Part shown: positions 23,772 to 36,603 of the stretch, in pieces
Position numbering within the stretch: the stretch's first letter is position 1
Layout: the number at the start of each line of letters is the position of its first letter
Assembly: GCA_963920665.1 (NCBI GenBank)
Contig: OY987269.1
Coordinates: 21,640,501 to 21,704,500, forward strand
DNA length: 64,000 bases
Origin: Straminergon stramineum
Lineage: Eukaryota > Streptophyta > Bryopsida > Hypnales > Calliergonaceae
Direction: 5' to 3'
Program-made: the position numbers and the translations under genes
The notes under the pieces: generated by a model
The model's database searches: none
Seen by the model: only the letters and a program-made list of their open reading frames with translations
Told to the model about the DNA's origin: nothing

Positions 23772-24515
23772 TTAACCCTTAAACATCAAGAGTTTTTTCC
23801 AAAATTGACAATTTGAGGGAAATCATTATGAAGTGCTATTGGGAAGAATACTTTGGAATTCATATACAAATAAAAGATATAGATTTTGAGTTGTAGATTC
23901 CATCTATACGGTTAGATTCACCTATGCTATCACCAATATTTTTCTATTACAAAATTTGAAAGGAAAATTGCAAAATATTCTAAATTTGATTACAAGCAAA
24001 ATATTATCATTTTTGGAGTAAATTTGTTGGAATGGATTTGAAATGAGAATCTCTTGACATGGTGATTTTTTGGATTTTTGGTGCTCTTCAAAAACTATGA
24101 CTTCATTTTGACAAATCTAGTTTTGAACTAGAGTCACTACAATTTTAGTTTGGTCAACCACTTGACATTTGGGGAGTAAATTTGTTGGAATGGATTCAAA
24201 ATGATAATCTCTTGACATGGTGATCTTTTGGATTTTTTGTGCTCTTTAAAATCTATGACTTTATTATGGCAAGTCTAGTTTAGAACTAGTCACTACAATT
24301 TTAGCTTGGTCAACTACTTGACATCCTTGCACATTTGTAACTTTAGAAAAATATATATTCTAGTAACTCTAAATCCAACTATAAGATAGGACGACAACTT
24401 CATAAAATATCTCCATAAATTAAGATAACTTTCATCGAAGGAGCAAGGACGATGAAACTTGAGTTTCAACTTGTTCATTGTCTAAAAAATGAATGTCTAA
24501 GCATTTAGGAGTTAA
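23772..24515. mobile_element. Probable TTAA-ended element (K)
   Basis: The left end is TTAACCCTTAAACATCAAG at 23772. The right end, GCATTTAGGAGTTAA, finishes at 24515, giving 744 bases. The terminal match is imperfect and no second copy is in the window. It contains the tandem duplication at 24012-24323. Confidence 0.5.
24012..24323. repeat. Tandem duplication, two units of 156 bases
   Basis: Units 24012-24167 and 24168-24323 share GTAAATTTGTTGGAATGGAT, ATCTCTTGACATGGTGAT and CACTACAATTTTAG. They are about 90% alike by eye. Confidence 0.8.
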
Positions 24516-24799
24516 CCACGTTCCTAAATTTAGAATGAGTTGCAATTTGATTTTCATTGTAGAATCATATACTATAATATACACCTAAGATAAAATTCTC
24601 AAAATTTTGAAGCATATCTTGAATTCGATATGAACTTTCTTCACTTCTTCTTTTCCAAAATTTAAGATTTTTCCTAATATTTAAAAAAAAAATCTGAAAT
24701 ATCTATAACATATGGAAGACACGTGATATCATACCCCAGTAAATACAAATGCAACATTTCATTCATATAAAATGGAAAAATCGGACATTAAATGTAAAG

Positions 24800-25066
24800 A
24801 ACTATGATGTTTGACATGGTCGTAGGCTCCGTCCGTGAGAGCGTATGTGAGACCCAATACCGTGTACAATACGCTAGGGCTACTCGTACAAATCGGTAGA
24901 CATACGTCGTCTCTCTCAAATCAACGCAAGCCCTAAACCAATCTCCCGGTTCCTCACCAACGCTTTCGCCTTTTTACGGTGCAATCTCTGTATTAGGGTT
25001 ACAGCGATTTTAGGGTTCCTCTGAATTTTGGTGTAGTCAGGAGGTAGCGGAAGGGCTTTCGCTACG
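24800..25066 (+). promoter_or_regulatory. eIF3m promoter and leader with telo-box-like motifs
   Basis: TTAGGGTT occurs at 24993-25000 and 25010-25017, and CCCTAAACC occurs near 24930. Such telo-box motifs (core AAACCCTA) are known to be enriched near the start sites of plant genes for translation components, which fits the downstream gene. No clear TATA box stands out. The region is much less AT-rich than its surroundings. Confidence 0.5.
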
Positions 25067-28000
25067 ATGGCGACTTTGGTGGAGACCACGGAGGAAGACC
25101 CAACGATGGCCGTGGCCGGCGCCATTGCGGATCTGGCATGGTCGCAAGGCGGCCCCGACGTGAGTGCTGTCTATCTTCTTCCTCTCATCCCCATTCGAGC
25201 GCTTTCTGTGAGATGCATTTTGGGAGTGTAAATAGAAAGAAATTTGAGGCTTAGTGTTGACAGTTTTCGAGAGAGCAGGTACTTGACCAATTGAATGCGA
25301 GGTAGTGCGATAATGTCGTCGTGTAGGTAGAGAGGTTGGTATTGCGTACAGTGAGCATTGCGGTTGAATTCAATTTGCGGTGCTCGTGTCTCGTGTGCAG
25401 ATTGCGGAGTCAGCAGTTGCTCAATTCTGCAAGGAAGCTGAATTGTACCTGATCGAGGGACGGTTTCGGGATCTTGTGAATTTGTTGCTCACATCTGCCG
25501 ACCTTGTGCTTGCGACTGCGTCGGAGAAAGGTACTTGATGCAATCCTGGATGCTACTCTGTATTTTGACTTCTCTGAGTGATCCTCTGTATTTAACCTCG
25601 TTAAGGAGCAATTCATATTTAATATTATTGCATTTGCAAGCTCTTTGGTTCGAGGTCCTAGCTGCATTGCACAGCATGTCTACTTATTGGATTTCCAAAT
25701 TCGGACCTAAACTCTGTATGGAGAGCATATCATAGGTTACCTCATTGCAATTTGCCCTTCTCCTTCAGATTTATGGGTTTTTTTGTGTTTTGTAATTGCT
25801 TTAATTTTCTGTAGGTGTTTGACTTAAAACTAATCATATCAATGCAAGTGCGTACGATTCAAAAAAAAAATTCAGAACACTAGGAAATTATAAGAAATTT
25901 TATTGAAAATATATTTTTGTCTAAGTTATACATAATAGGACTTCTGCCATAAGTTTTGTTCATTAGTATGTTGATAATTTGTGGTTTTTTTTTTTCATTT
26001 GCCCAGCCCAACGTAATTCTTGAGGATTGTTGGTAACTTCTGTGATAGTTGACAACTATATGGATCCCCACATTTGGTATTGACCTATAATTTATTTGAT
26101 GCTTATAAGATTCTCCCCTTCTGCTGTAGATATGGAGTGTATTTTCACAGTCATTTCGAATTTGGTCTCAAAGGCACAAAGTCCCGACGCCGCATTGGCA
26201 ATGGCGGAACAAATAGCCAACAAGCTCACTGTCCAGCCTATTGACAAGCCAGTGAGTCGACTCAAGATGTATGCTTTCATCATCTCCTTCTTCATTGCTT
26301 TTAAAGAGATGCATGATGTAATTGTTGAGTATATTATCATGGCTCAGTTGTAGTCAGGGGTGTGATTGTTTGAAATTGATACGAGATGACGAGGGAATTG
26401 CAGTCTTAGTTTTGATATAATCTTGAACATTCATTGTGTTGAAGATAGGCATGAGGTTGCAATCTTAGGTAGCCTATGAACTGAACTGTTATGTTACATT
26501 TGAGAAAACTTCTAAAGATGCGTGCGAAGCATGCGATTGTGATCCCTTTTTTTCTTCTTAGCTTTGTGCTGCTGTGACCAGACTGTTCTTTGTGGGAATT
26601 GCAGCTTATTTCATTTGTATAATGTGCTAGAAAATCCCTATGGCCGGTTTCTGATCTTCAAGAGAGTGCTAAAGCTTGCTGTCGTTGGGAAAGCGACGGA
26701 ACTTGTCATACCTACTTTCAAGCGCCTGGATTCATTCTTACTCGAGTGGAATGTCAGTCAGAGTGACAAGCGCGATATTTTCCTGTGTGCAACCAATATT
26801 CTGAAGGATCAGAAAGGGTATGGTTCTATCAAATCTGCTGGAGTCAACGATCTAGAGAAAAGATGGAGAGTGCGAGCACCGACTCCAACTGCTCCTTCAA
26901 ATCCCCAGAAAATAGCTATTCCATGATTCCTGTTTCGATTATGATTCCTCTATCTTTTGATTGATTGTTATCTCGAACCACTTGGATTTTGTAGGCACGC
27001 AAAGGACTCATACACATTTCTTGTGAAGTACCTGGAAACCTTTGCTGAAGAGGATGCTAGCACACTCAACGAAGCAAAAGAGGAAGCAGTCAGGGCTGTC
27101 ATTGAATTTGTCAAATCCCCTGATATGTTCCAGGTTGAACTCGATCGTTGAAACTTCGAATCACTTTCTTTGTCTTGCCTTTGCAATGCATATTGTACCC
27201 TCTATCAAGTACTGGTCTGTAATGCAATAGTACCGAATTCTCGTACTAACAGTTTGTATAATTACAGAAACATCGGTCTGGTGATCAGAGTATTTACCTT
27301 ATAAGTCTCAAATTTCTCTTATTTTAATACTCTTGTATTTTTCTGTGTTCAAAACCATTTTTCATTGCATAGATAGCTGTCTCTCTGGGGAATGAAGCTG
27401 TGTTGAATATTCCATCGTCACCATCAATAGGTGGTCATGAATGGGAAGCTAATGTTACTGTCTGTGTTTCTCAGTGTGACCTATTGGAGATGCCAGCCGT
27501 GAAGCAGCTGGAAAGAGATTCCAAGTATGGACCCGTGTATCGATTGCTCGAGATCTTTTTGACTGGTCGTCTTGCTGACTACCTCGATTTTCAGACAGCA
27601 GATGCTGCTACTTTGAAGAACTACGGTCTGCATTCTTCACTCGCCATTTTCTCACATTATCATGAACACGCTTTATGCTTCATTTTCGGTGTCCCTAGAG
27701 GATTGCATGTGTCAAACAAGTTTTGTTTGGATGCAGGGCTTGCACTCGAGGAATGCGTCACAAAGATGCGACTTTTGTCGCTTGTGGGCCTTGCCACCAC
27801 GAGCTCTGGAGAGATTTCTTATGCAGTAATTCAGGATACCCTAAAGGTATGCTTGTGATATTAATAGAATCATTTATGTTTTTTTTTCATTTTAGACAGC
27901 GACATCAATAGACATGTTCGGGTATGTATCTTTTAAGCGAATCTTTTAAATACATTTTTGTATTCTAGCATGACGAAATTTCGGAATCTACTCATTTTGA

Positions 28001-28847
28001 GCACAGGTTCTTTTATGTGACCAAGTTTTTGTTTCTGTTTGTTATTGTGCTAGGTTGCTGATGACGAGGTTGAGTACTGGATAGTGCGGGCCATTGCAGC
28101 AAAGCTTTTGGAAGCGAAGATGGATCAACTCAGACAAGTTGTCATTATTGGGTACGCATCTAACTTGTGTACCGATGTATTTCTCCCCTCACAGCAGGCA
28201 TGAGTTTCTTTGCAGATTGTATTTCTTGAAGAATTAATGCAGCATTTGCTGTAAAGATTTCAGTTCCATTAGCGGGAATGTTTGTATGGCTATGTTTGTA
28301 TTGGCTGTACCATCGAATAATCCCTTCATCTTTGGATGCAATATTTGTTTTCTGTAATAATCAATGATCTTTATGTTGTATCACTCAGTTTATCCGTTTT
28401 CTGTTAGAAAACTAAAACGGACACTCTTTTAATTTTCCAGACGCTGCTCTGAAAGGGTTTTTGGAGCTTCACAGTGGCAAGAGTTGCGGAGAGGGCTTGC
28501 TGGCTGGAAGGTTAGCTTTTCCTTTTGTGTGCTAGGCTCACGTCAGTCCAAGGCTGGCACGTTACCTGGCTACATTGTTTGTATTCTGGACGAATTTGTT
28601 GTTGTTCAAAACGGCAGTTTATGGAATTAAGGTTGTTCGAAACCGATGAACCAGTTGGTTAATCCTTTTTAGTCTTCAAATTTTCCAGTTGAAGATGCTA
28701 GTGAGAGTCATCACTCTACAGTGGAAGTGTACTGACATGCAAGTGGGTTGCGCACAGGAAAACATCAACAATGTTTCCAGGGTCATCACTTCTGCAAAGT
28801 CTGCACAAGGTGGCATCCCACAAGGCCTTCAGGCTGCAGTTTACTAG
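25067..28847 (+). CDS. eIF3m: Translation initiation factor eIF3 subunit M, ten exons
   Basis: Exons: 25067-25159, 25401-25530, 26130-26268, 26605-26817, 26995-27133, 27475-27625, 27737-27846, 28054-28151, 28441-28510, 28758-28847. All introns have GT and AG ends, and phases are consistent throughout, giving 410 residues. The start MATLVETTEEDP and the blocks DMECIFTVISNLV, NPYGRFLIFKRVLK, EAKEEAVRAVIEFVK, CVTKMRLLSL and MDQLRQVVIIGRCSERVFG match plant eIF3m along its length. The C-terminal half is a PCI domain (about residues 220-370), the scaffold fold shared by eIF3, the proteasome lid and the COP9 signalosome. eIF3m is part of the eIF3 octameric core that binds the 40S ribosomal subunit in the cytosol. 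The exon 3 donor was set at GTATGC after SRLKI, because the earlier GTGAGT would break the conserved LKILFHLYN block. Confidence 0.95.
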
Positions 28848-29854
28848 AACTCGGGGTTAAGTTTAGATCTGACCTTGGAAAGGCTTGTAGTGGCACGTAG
28901 GGTGATTTGTGAGGCTCTCTTAGAGCAATTTTGTTACTCTCTTGATACTATTGTTGGAAACGAAGGCTGGCTTCGATCATAGTGGCATGAATGTTCGATT
29001 CTATTGTTTTGGTTCCGTTTCATTTCTTATTAATATTTCTTGAAACGTCTCCAGATTAAAGGGCAGGGTAGGTCATATCTGTTTTGTCTTTCTAAGACTG
29101 GAGCTTCAGTGCTTTATTGTTGTAGTAAGCAGCTAGAATCTTTCAGCTGGTCAGAGCGTCGTGCTACAGAGACCTGTAGAGGGCAGTTTTGCTTTTATCA
29201 AAGATACGGGTTGCCTAGGTTGCCTTTGCCAATAGCCCACGTGCTTACCATACCCGGATCACAGTCATTCCGCAACACTAGCGACACTTCCTCACCACGA
29301 GTCCCTGCTTGACTAGGAAGGCTGAATTCAGTGGCATCTTCGTTCATGAACCAGACGTGTACCTTCATGATGGCACACCTATTTTCGACCCTTTTACTAA
29401 AGCATCCCAACCAGATTCTTGCCTAAAATGTAGTGCCAGAATGCTCACCGAACTGTCTTCCACAAGTTGTTGGATGCCCTATCTGTTCGATATTTGGGGC
29501 ACACCTCTAATCAGCACTTTGAAGCAGCACCTTGAACTTTGAAGCATTCATAGCCAAAAATAGGAGTGAAGAGAATGTAGAATCTTCTTTCTATTTCAAA
29601 CAAGACAATGTAATAATAAGCGTAGTTACCTTATTTCTGAGAGTTGGGCTGGAATTCTTCCATTGACATGTAAACCACAGGGACGTGAAGTTTCGACCGA
29701 GATGAAACTTCAGAAGGGAGAAATCTTCATGTTGTCGATTTACCACAAAGCCTTAGCGGTGAACTGTTGACTGGTGCAATACAGTCGTCGGGACATTCAA
29801 AATGCAGTTATGAGCACTGCTAGAAAACTTCAGCAGAGATGTTCAACATTAGAG
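28848..29854. other. eIF3m 3' flank and intergenic DNA
   Basis: The first part is presumably the 3' UTR of eIF3m. Positions 29040-29540 have open frames of 70-90 codons on both strands that resemble nothing known. No RNA gene or repeat boundary is seen before the TTAA element at 29855. Confidence 0.45.
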
Positions 29855-30516
29855 TTAACTCCTAAAATGCCCAAGGCCTTTTTGGAGCTGCTTGGAATTT
29901 GCTGTAAATTGAACAAAAATCCAACATTTTGATAAGTTCCATCAATTTTTGTGGAATTGTAACCATATGAATTCAAACTAGACATGTTAGAGGTTACACG
30001 GGAAAAGAAAACACAACAATGTCACTTATGGATTGAAAGATTATAATGTTTGATCCTCAAAGAGTTAAAACTATGAAAATGATTTGAAGTCTTTCAATCC
30101 TCTTTTCACATGTCAAATCGAAAAAAATGGTGACCAAAAAAAGATGAGGTTAAAGGGCATAACATGCATAACCCCAATCAATTTACAACTTTTCAAAATT
30201 TGCTCTACAATTTTTTAAATGAATTTCAAATGTGATTTTTTCTCCAAGATCTAGTGCATTTGAGACTCATTTTCAAGAGCCTTCAACACTAAAAAATGAA
30301 GATTTATAATGGACACCCTTGCACAAAATCTTGAATTGAAAACCATAATCATTCATTTTCAAAATCAGATATTTGATCCACTAAAACTAGACTTTGAAAA
30401 GAATTTTTCAAAAATATAAACTACTAAAAATAGTAACTTGGTAAGGTTTTATTTAACTACAAAGTATTGTCGACACTAGAATTTGTTGCCTTGCAATTGG
30501 GCATTTAGGGGTTAAA
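29855..30516. mobile_element. TTAA-ended element, group 1, copy B (uninterrupted)
   Basis: The ends are TTAACTCCTAAAATGCCC at 29855 and GGGCATTTAGGGGTTAA to 30516, 662 bases, with TTAA at both extremes. It aligns with 5352-6600 but lacks that copy's MITE insertion. It is non-coding. Confidence 0.85.
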
Positions 30517-30561
30517 TTGTAAAGTAAACCCCAATTTGTAATAGGGGTATTACAAGAAGGT

Positions 30562-31665
30562 TTAACTAAGAATAGTATAGAGTACAAAAGAAGCATAGCA
30601 CCAAACTCCATGAAACCCCACATTGTAAGAACCCCATGTTATTTTTACGTATTTTTTGAGATATGCACTTGTTTTTATGTTATGTTTGATGTTCCAACTA
30701 ACATCTTGTTGTTACATTTAATATAATTGTTAACCCTAGAAGGGCCTGGAAGCCCTTTACTACTGTATAGAATATTATAAATTTGGTGGTATTTGATCAA
30801 GAAAATATTGACCAAATACTTTTTAATACAAGGTTAATTAATGATCATGATAGTATGTAAATAAAAATGTATCATAACTCATCTATTAAACCACAATTGC
30901 AGAGTTATGAAGCTAAATACGGGTCGTATAAAGGGACCCCAAGGGCCTTTCAAGGGTTAACATAAAAATAGGTAGATGTGACAAAAAATGTGTCAAAAAA
31001 AACATTGGTTTCTTCTAGTGCTAGTATTGGTGCTTCAAGGAGTTTGATCCTATGTTCTTTTCTCCAACTCCAACTCCAACTCCTAGTCCCTCATTGCACA
31101 TTTTTCAATTAATTCTATTGAATTAGATAAGGAACTCTTACAAAGTGGGTATCCTCCAAACTGCCATTTATTGCTACTAGACCCAGTTATTATTATTAGA
31201 CTAGTCAAATTTTCATATTTTCTTGTTAGCAAGTGAAGGGAGGTTCCAAGACAACATTTGGATACCATATTCAAAAGTTGTGAAGGGTCAAAGTTCTTTT
31301 GGGTAGATGTTCTAAATCCTTTCTTCAACATAGGTACATATTGATTTTGGAGATGTACAAAGTGTGATGACTATAGTTTTAGACAGGGTGCGATTATGGG
31401 TGTACCCACCTTATATGGAACTATGGAAGGCACAACAACCTTTGGGAAGGTTTGCTTAGGTGGGGTGATTTGTTGGCCTAGTTGACTGTTCTTTGTGGAT
31501 TTGTTTAGGAAATTGGACAAGTATATTAGAGTTAATCATAAAATGTGTGCATTGCGGGACTAGGAGTTGAAGTTTGGAAAAGCACATGATGAAATTCCTT
31601 GGAGCACCAAAACTCAAGTTTGATTGACTTTGGTGCCATGCTTTTTTTGTACTATTCTTAGTTAA
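30562..31665. mobile_element. TTAA-ended element with CTAAGAATAGTA ends (M)
   Basis: The left end is TTAACTAAGAATAGTA at 30562. The right end, TACTATTCTTAGTTAA, is its exact inverse and finishes at 31665. The inverted repeat continues inward through AAGCATRGCACCAAA. Length is 1104 bases, including the nested 231-base element at 30730-30960. An 82-codon open frame on the minus strand (31083-31331) matches no known family. Confidence 0.8.
30730..30960. mobile_element. Small 231-base TTAA-ended MITE (L) nested in element M
   Basis: The ends are TTAACCCTAGAAGGGCC at 30730 and GGGCCTTTCAAGGGTTAA to 30960, inverted and with TTAA on both sides. It lies wholly inside the element at 30562-31665. Confidence 0.75.
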
Positions 31666-34600
31666 TCCTTAAATGTCAAGTTGGTCACCATGGGAAAAAG
31701 AGGTTATGGAACAATACGCATTAGAAGAAATCTAAGGCCTCTACATGCCCATTTCGGGGTTGTTCCTCGCATGTTCCCTATACTATATGAGAACGGCTGG
31801 CTACTGTCAATCAAATAAATACAAAAAAAAAGAGCTTTGCTGGAACATCCCAAAACCTGGGCACCCATCAAATTTATTCTAAGTAGAACAACTCATTTTA
31901 CAGGAACAAATTTTGTCTTTGCAAGTGTCGATAGTTGGCTTAATTCAAATTAAACCTAAACCAAGGAAATATGCTATTCAAGGTTTATCTATTATCCAAA
32001 CTCCCTTCTTGCCAAGGTCAAAATAATCATTGCAAAATTAGTATATACTTCCTACTATCCATAGACTTATGTTTACAATGCCAAAGTGGCTATTGTAAAT
32101 AAGGTTTGAGAAAGACCTATGTGTTTGTTTTAACAAGGTCTAAATAGCCAAAGTATTCAAACTGTAACCAACATTTGTATGCTATTTTTGCAAGGGAAAG
32201 ATGAATATAGAATACAAAGTTTAAACAATATTTAAGCATCTCTTTTTGACAACATCAAAAATAGACAATGTACCCAAATATGAGCATGAATCATGAAACA
32301 TGACTTTTTACTATACATTCTACAACATATAGTAAACATGAAATTTGTAAAGAGCATTCAATCCGCCTAGAGTCCAATAATTCTCCATGAGGGTATGAAC
32401 CTCACCTGCACCCATACAATCCAATGAACACAAAGTTAGTTAGAATGCGTGTGTCAAGTGTCTTCAATTCATACCACTTGTTATTGTTTTCACATTTACA
32501 AATTAAAAGACAATACAACAAATCGAATACTACACAACAACTTGTGAAAACCAAAACCTGAGCATTTGTAGTGTTAGTTTGCAACGAAGATGCTATGATC
32601 CCAGTTTTGCTAACCCAGGGTAGAAATTCTCCACTGTAAACCCAAAAGCACGAGTCTCACACACTCAATCTGTGTAAGTTTGCTATAGTCTTGAATCATT
32701 GTGCTAATCGTGAATAGATGAGCACCACAGCTTGTATAGTTTAAGAGGAGGCACGTTCAGACTTCTTAGGAAAAACCCTTCTGAACTCGTTTTTAAAAAA
32801 AACAAAACAAGCTAGATCAACCCAGCACCTGACAAGGCAGGTCACTCATTTCTTAACGGAACCCAAATGGTGTCCATGAGCTGCCAAAATGATACAGTTG
32901 TCAATTGAAGCTCAAAAGATTGTTGTTATTGATGGACAGTAAAAGCTAGAAGGCCCAAAACAAATAAATCGTAAATTAATGGAGCCTCTAAATTTAATAT
33001 TTGTGGCTTCCACCACATATTTCATATGGTTTCATCATCAGAACTATCCATCCATATAAATGAATCTAGTTCAGCTACCAATTTCTACACCAAATTCATA
33101 TTCCGTGAGTTTAAAGCTCAGGTGGCAATTTAAAATAATTGGGTGAACATAACAAGATAAGTGATTCAAACCTTCAAAATTACCGTGTCTGTTGCATATC
33201 TTCCATAGAAGAAGATGTGCTCAAGATATCCTAAACAACCCTATTATAAAGGTAGTAGGTATATCTTGTAAAATAGATTTTCAATTGCAATAGGGGGGGG
33301 GGGGAAACTAGTATCAATAACATGGCAATTTACTTCTTAAGCCTACAAGTCAAAGGACATTAGAATCCATTGATTGTCTTTAATAATTACCAAAGCTTTG
33401 CAAACTAAATCTATAAGTACTAGAGATTCAACTCGATGTACATGTCTAGTAACTAGAACTTAAAAAAGTATCTAGAAAAAAAAAATGTCTTTTCGATACT
33501 TCCCTAATCGATTCAAGGTAGATTCTGCTTCCCTTTCAATAAATATATTCATGATACAAAATTAGATTCATTCTTGTCTTTTATAAAAAAGCACAAAAAA
33601 TCATCTTCAGTTCGTTACAAAGAAGGAAACTATATCCTGATCATTTCTTCGTCAAAGAGTATAGCCCTGAAGAGCATAGTTATATATCGTGGTTATATTC
33701 ATAACTCCAAACTTACTCTAAGAGGCTGTATGAATATTCATCAGAAAGTATTCAAGCCAAGAGTAAACTAGTATGCAATCCAACAACAAGTCTGGTGAAA
33801 AAAAATATATGGTATAGAAAAAATATATCAAGTGTTTGAAAAAACTCCTTGAGTTTTTCCATTCTCTACTGGGACGGTAATTCATGTGTATAGTTCCATG
33901 TACTCGAATCCGCTGTGGTCCCTGCCAAACATGGCTGAAAACCTAAGAAAGGAACTGGGAATATTCAAACAACAATTTGGAACCAACATATTCATGTGAC
34001 ACACAATTCCGAGCAAAGCCAATACAAGAAGGATAATGCAATATCTTATTCACAAAACATTTGTCCTTCATACACCCATAATATCGTTAGGAATTTTTTG
34101 AAAAATTTCCTCAAGAGGTGGCACTCCTCACCTGTACCCATGCCAACCAGCAAACTATTAGTATGCTAATGGACGTATACAAGGTGTCTTCAAAGTGCCA
34201 CAACTTGTTATCGTATGTTCACCTGAGAAACAATCTCCAATCCTATTCAAGAAACAAACATAAGAGAAGTTTATAGAAATTGGGCAAGTTAATAGCTATG
34301 GAATGAAACAAAACCTATTGGCCGCCGTTCTGGGATCCAAGCACCATTGTAGTAAGTTTACGAGCACAAGCATACACTTCAAAATACACGTTCAATCCTA
34401 CTCAGTTATAGCCTAATACTTCGCTCAAGTCATAAGCAAGAAGATTGTACACTGGAAATACTTGACGTTTTGGCAACAGCCTTAGTTGGAGTGCGGCAGT
34501 TTTGGCGCTTCCAGCCAGCAGTATGGCTGCTTCCAACATTTCGAATTTTCTTAGCCTCATTAAGGCAGAAGCTCCAAATTACCGTCAATTTATTGTATTA

Positions 34601-35459
34601 TTAACGTTAATTATGCCTTGATACGAGATCTTGAGGCCTTAACTAACATAAGTGTATGTGTGCTAATATTCATAGGTTATCAATCCTTGTGAACATCATT
34701 GGACTGTTTGGTCCTAATTGGTGCTAAGCCACATAGAGTTGGCTTTAAATAAAATGGATTAACCTCCCTTATAATCTTGATGTACTGAACATAAGATGTA
34801 TAACAAGGTAGTGTGTATAATGATACTCCGTTTTTCCCTACAGCAGTAGAATGGAAAGCCTAGGATTAAATCTAGGAATTCTAATCTAAAAAAAAATAAA
34901 AATAAAAAAATAAAAAATAAAAAAATAAATAATAAATAAAAAAATAAAAAAATAAAAAAATAAAAAAATAGTTCTGATATGCAAAAATAAGTTGAAATTT
35001 TTTTAAAAAAAATTAAATTTATTTATTTTTACGTGGCACAATGTTGGCCACGTCAAACTGCAGTAGTGCCATATTTGTTGCATTCCCCATAGCCTGGAAC
35101 TCATAGGCATGTTGAGGCCTCAAATCCCCCCTAATGAGACGACAGCTTTGACCATAGGAAAACTCACTATTCATGAGTTGTGCAATAGCCCACATTGTGT
35201 GTTGCCCTCATGGAATTGCAAGGAGGGCAATTTGGATTCTAAGACTATGTCTATCAATCTCCACCACCTCGTCTTTCAATTTGCAACACCTAAAAATAAA
35301 CATGCATTCAATGCTGCTATTTTTGGCAGTCCATTATGGTGCATGTCTGCATTGTCACATTGAGAAAAAAAATGGATGAAAAAAGGTTCTTTACATTTGT
35401 CGGTCTAGTTTTTATCATTCATTGGACACAAAACGTCCGCTTCGGTGTTTAAGGGTTAA
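31666..35459. other. Unclassified DNA, possibly one long TTAA-ended element
   Basis: TTAATCCTTAAATGTCAAG at 31662 and CGGTGTTTAAGGGTTAA ending at 35459 resemble an inverted pair, which would bound a 3.8-kb element. There is no transposase-like frame inside. A segment near 32390 (CCTCACCTGCACCCAT) has a weak partner near 34128 (CCTCACCTGTACCCAT). A run of 12 G lies at 33293-33304, and an A-rich AAAAAAT-type repeat at 34888-34970. No gene can be supported. Confidence 0.3.
34888..34970. repeat. A-rich simple repeat (A5-7 T)n
   Basis: Runs of A separated by single T continue for about 80 bases. Confidence 0.85.
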
Positions 35460-35779
35460 ACCTTCTTCTGACACCTGTTTATAAACATAGGAGGAACTTA
35501 ACAATTAACTCTATTCTTTTGTCAAATTGACTCTCTGGTTTTTATGGAAATTTGACACCATCGATTGGAAATGAGCTTGATTTGTTTCCAAAATAGAAAT
35601 GAAAAAGCGTCCAATCAAAAGTATTTTGCCTCTGCCTTGCGTATAACTCGCTCCCACAGCGCCCCCTCCACACTCCCTCGGCGCTTTCCACACTTGCACA
35701 GTATAGTACTCATTTCCATCAGATGTGTAGTTGCTAGTTGGTCCAAATACAACCCATTGCATTTCACAATTAAGGTGGA

Positions 35780-35880
35780 CATCTACTTTTACAAATTTTG
35801 TCCTCATGTACCACTAGCTTATACATTTGTGCTCTAGAGTATATGCCATTCGTACATGAGGACGAAATTGAGAAGTAGGT
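35780..35880. repeat. Inverted repeat with CTCATGTAC / GTACATGAG arms
   Basis: TTTTGTCCTCATGTAC (35800-35815 region) faces GTACATGAGGACGAAA (35853-35868 region) across about 40 bases. Weaker pairing continues outward through CTACTT and AAGTAG. It probably belongs to a small foldback element. Confidence 0.6.
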
Positions 35881-36002
35881 GGTAATGGATTCTTCTCCCT
35901 TGTATTGAGAAGCTTGTGTTTCGACACCAATTACGGAAGTCAATTGAAAGTGGAAAATACAGCACAACATACACCACATTTTGTGGACTGCAATGAAATT
36001 TA

Positions 36003-36120
36003 GTGACATTTTTGACCACTTTGGAAGCAACGGCCTTTATATTTGTTGTGACACTTTTGACCACGTCGGAAGCTAGTCTTTAAATTTAGTATGACACTTT
36101 TGACCACCTTGGAAGCTAAA
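36003..36120. repeat. Three-unit tandem repeat, about 44 bases per unit
   Basis: Units begin at about 36003, 36048 and 36092. Each carries TGACAYTTTTGACCAC followed by GGAAGC. Confidence 0.8.
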
Positions 36121-36603
36121 ATTTCCTTGACATAATCGCTGTGATCCACATCGACTTTTCACTCACTCCAATTGAACACCCGCAATAGACGGTATGTTTG
36201 GTATCAGTCACTTTTATTGACATTTAAGAAAACAAGAGAGCCTTACAATGTCAGATTCCACCTCAACCCATATCAAACACTGTACAACCTTACAGATGTA
36301 CTACACCATTCCAATGTTCTTCGCAGACCATTGCAAATTCCTGAAAACCTGTTATTTAGCTCTAGCACATTGCTAAAACGCCAAGACCACTGCAGAAATT
36401 CCGACATTGAAGCTGTCTATTTACACTTAGTGAAATAGCTTCACAGAAATCCACAAAAACAACACAACTGCACTATACTTGTCATTGACAACAAGAGGCT
36501 CTGTACGTCATTCACTGTACATGTAGCTTTCGCCAATGCAAAGCCTCCTCCCCTCCGGTCGAGCGCTAACAAATGGTCATTGAAAAGAGACGTGCTTTTC
36601 CAA

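Noticed and set aside
26269..26353. Extension of eIF3m exon 3 past 26268, and the earlier donor GTGAGT near 26252
   Set aside because: Only the donor at 26269 joins to exon 4 and preserves the conserved LKILFHLYN block in frame.
31083..31331. 82-codon minus-strand frame as a transposase remnant
   Set aside because: No DDE or zinc-finger motif could be seen and it matches no known transposase block.
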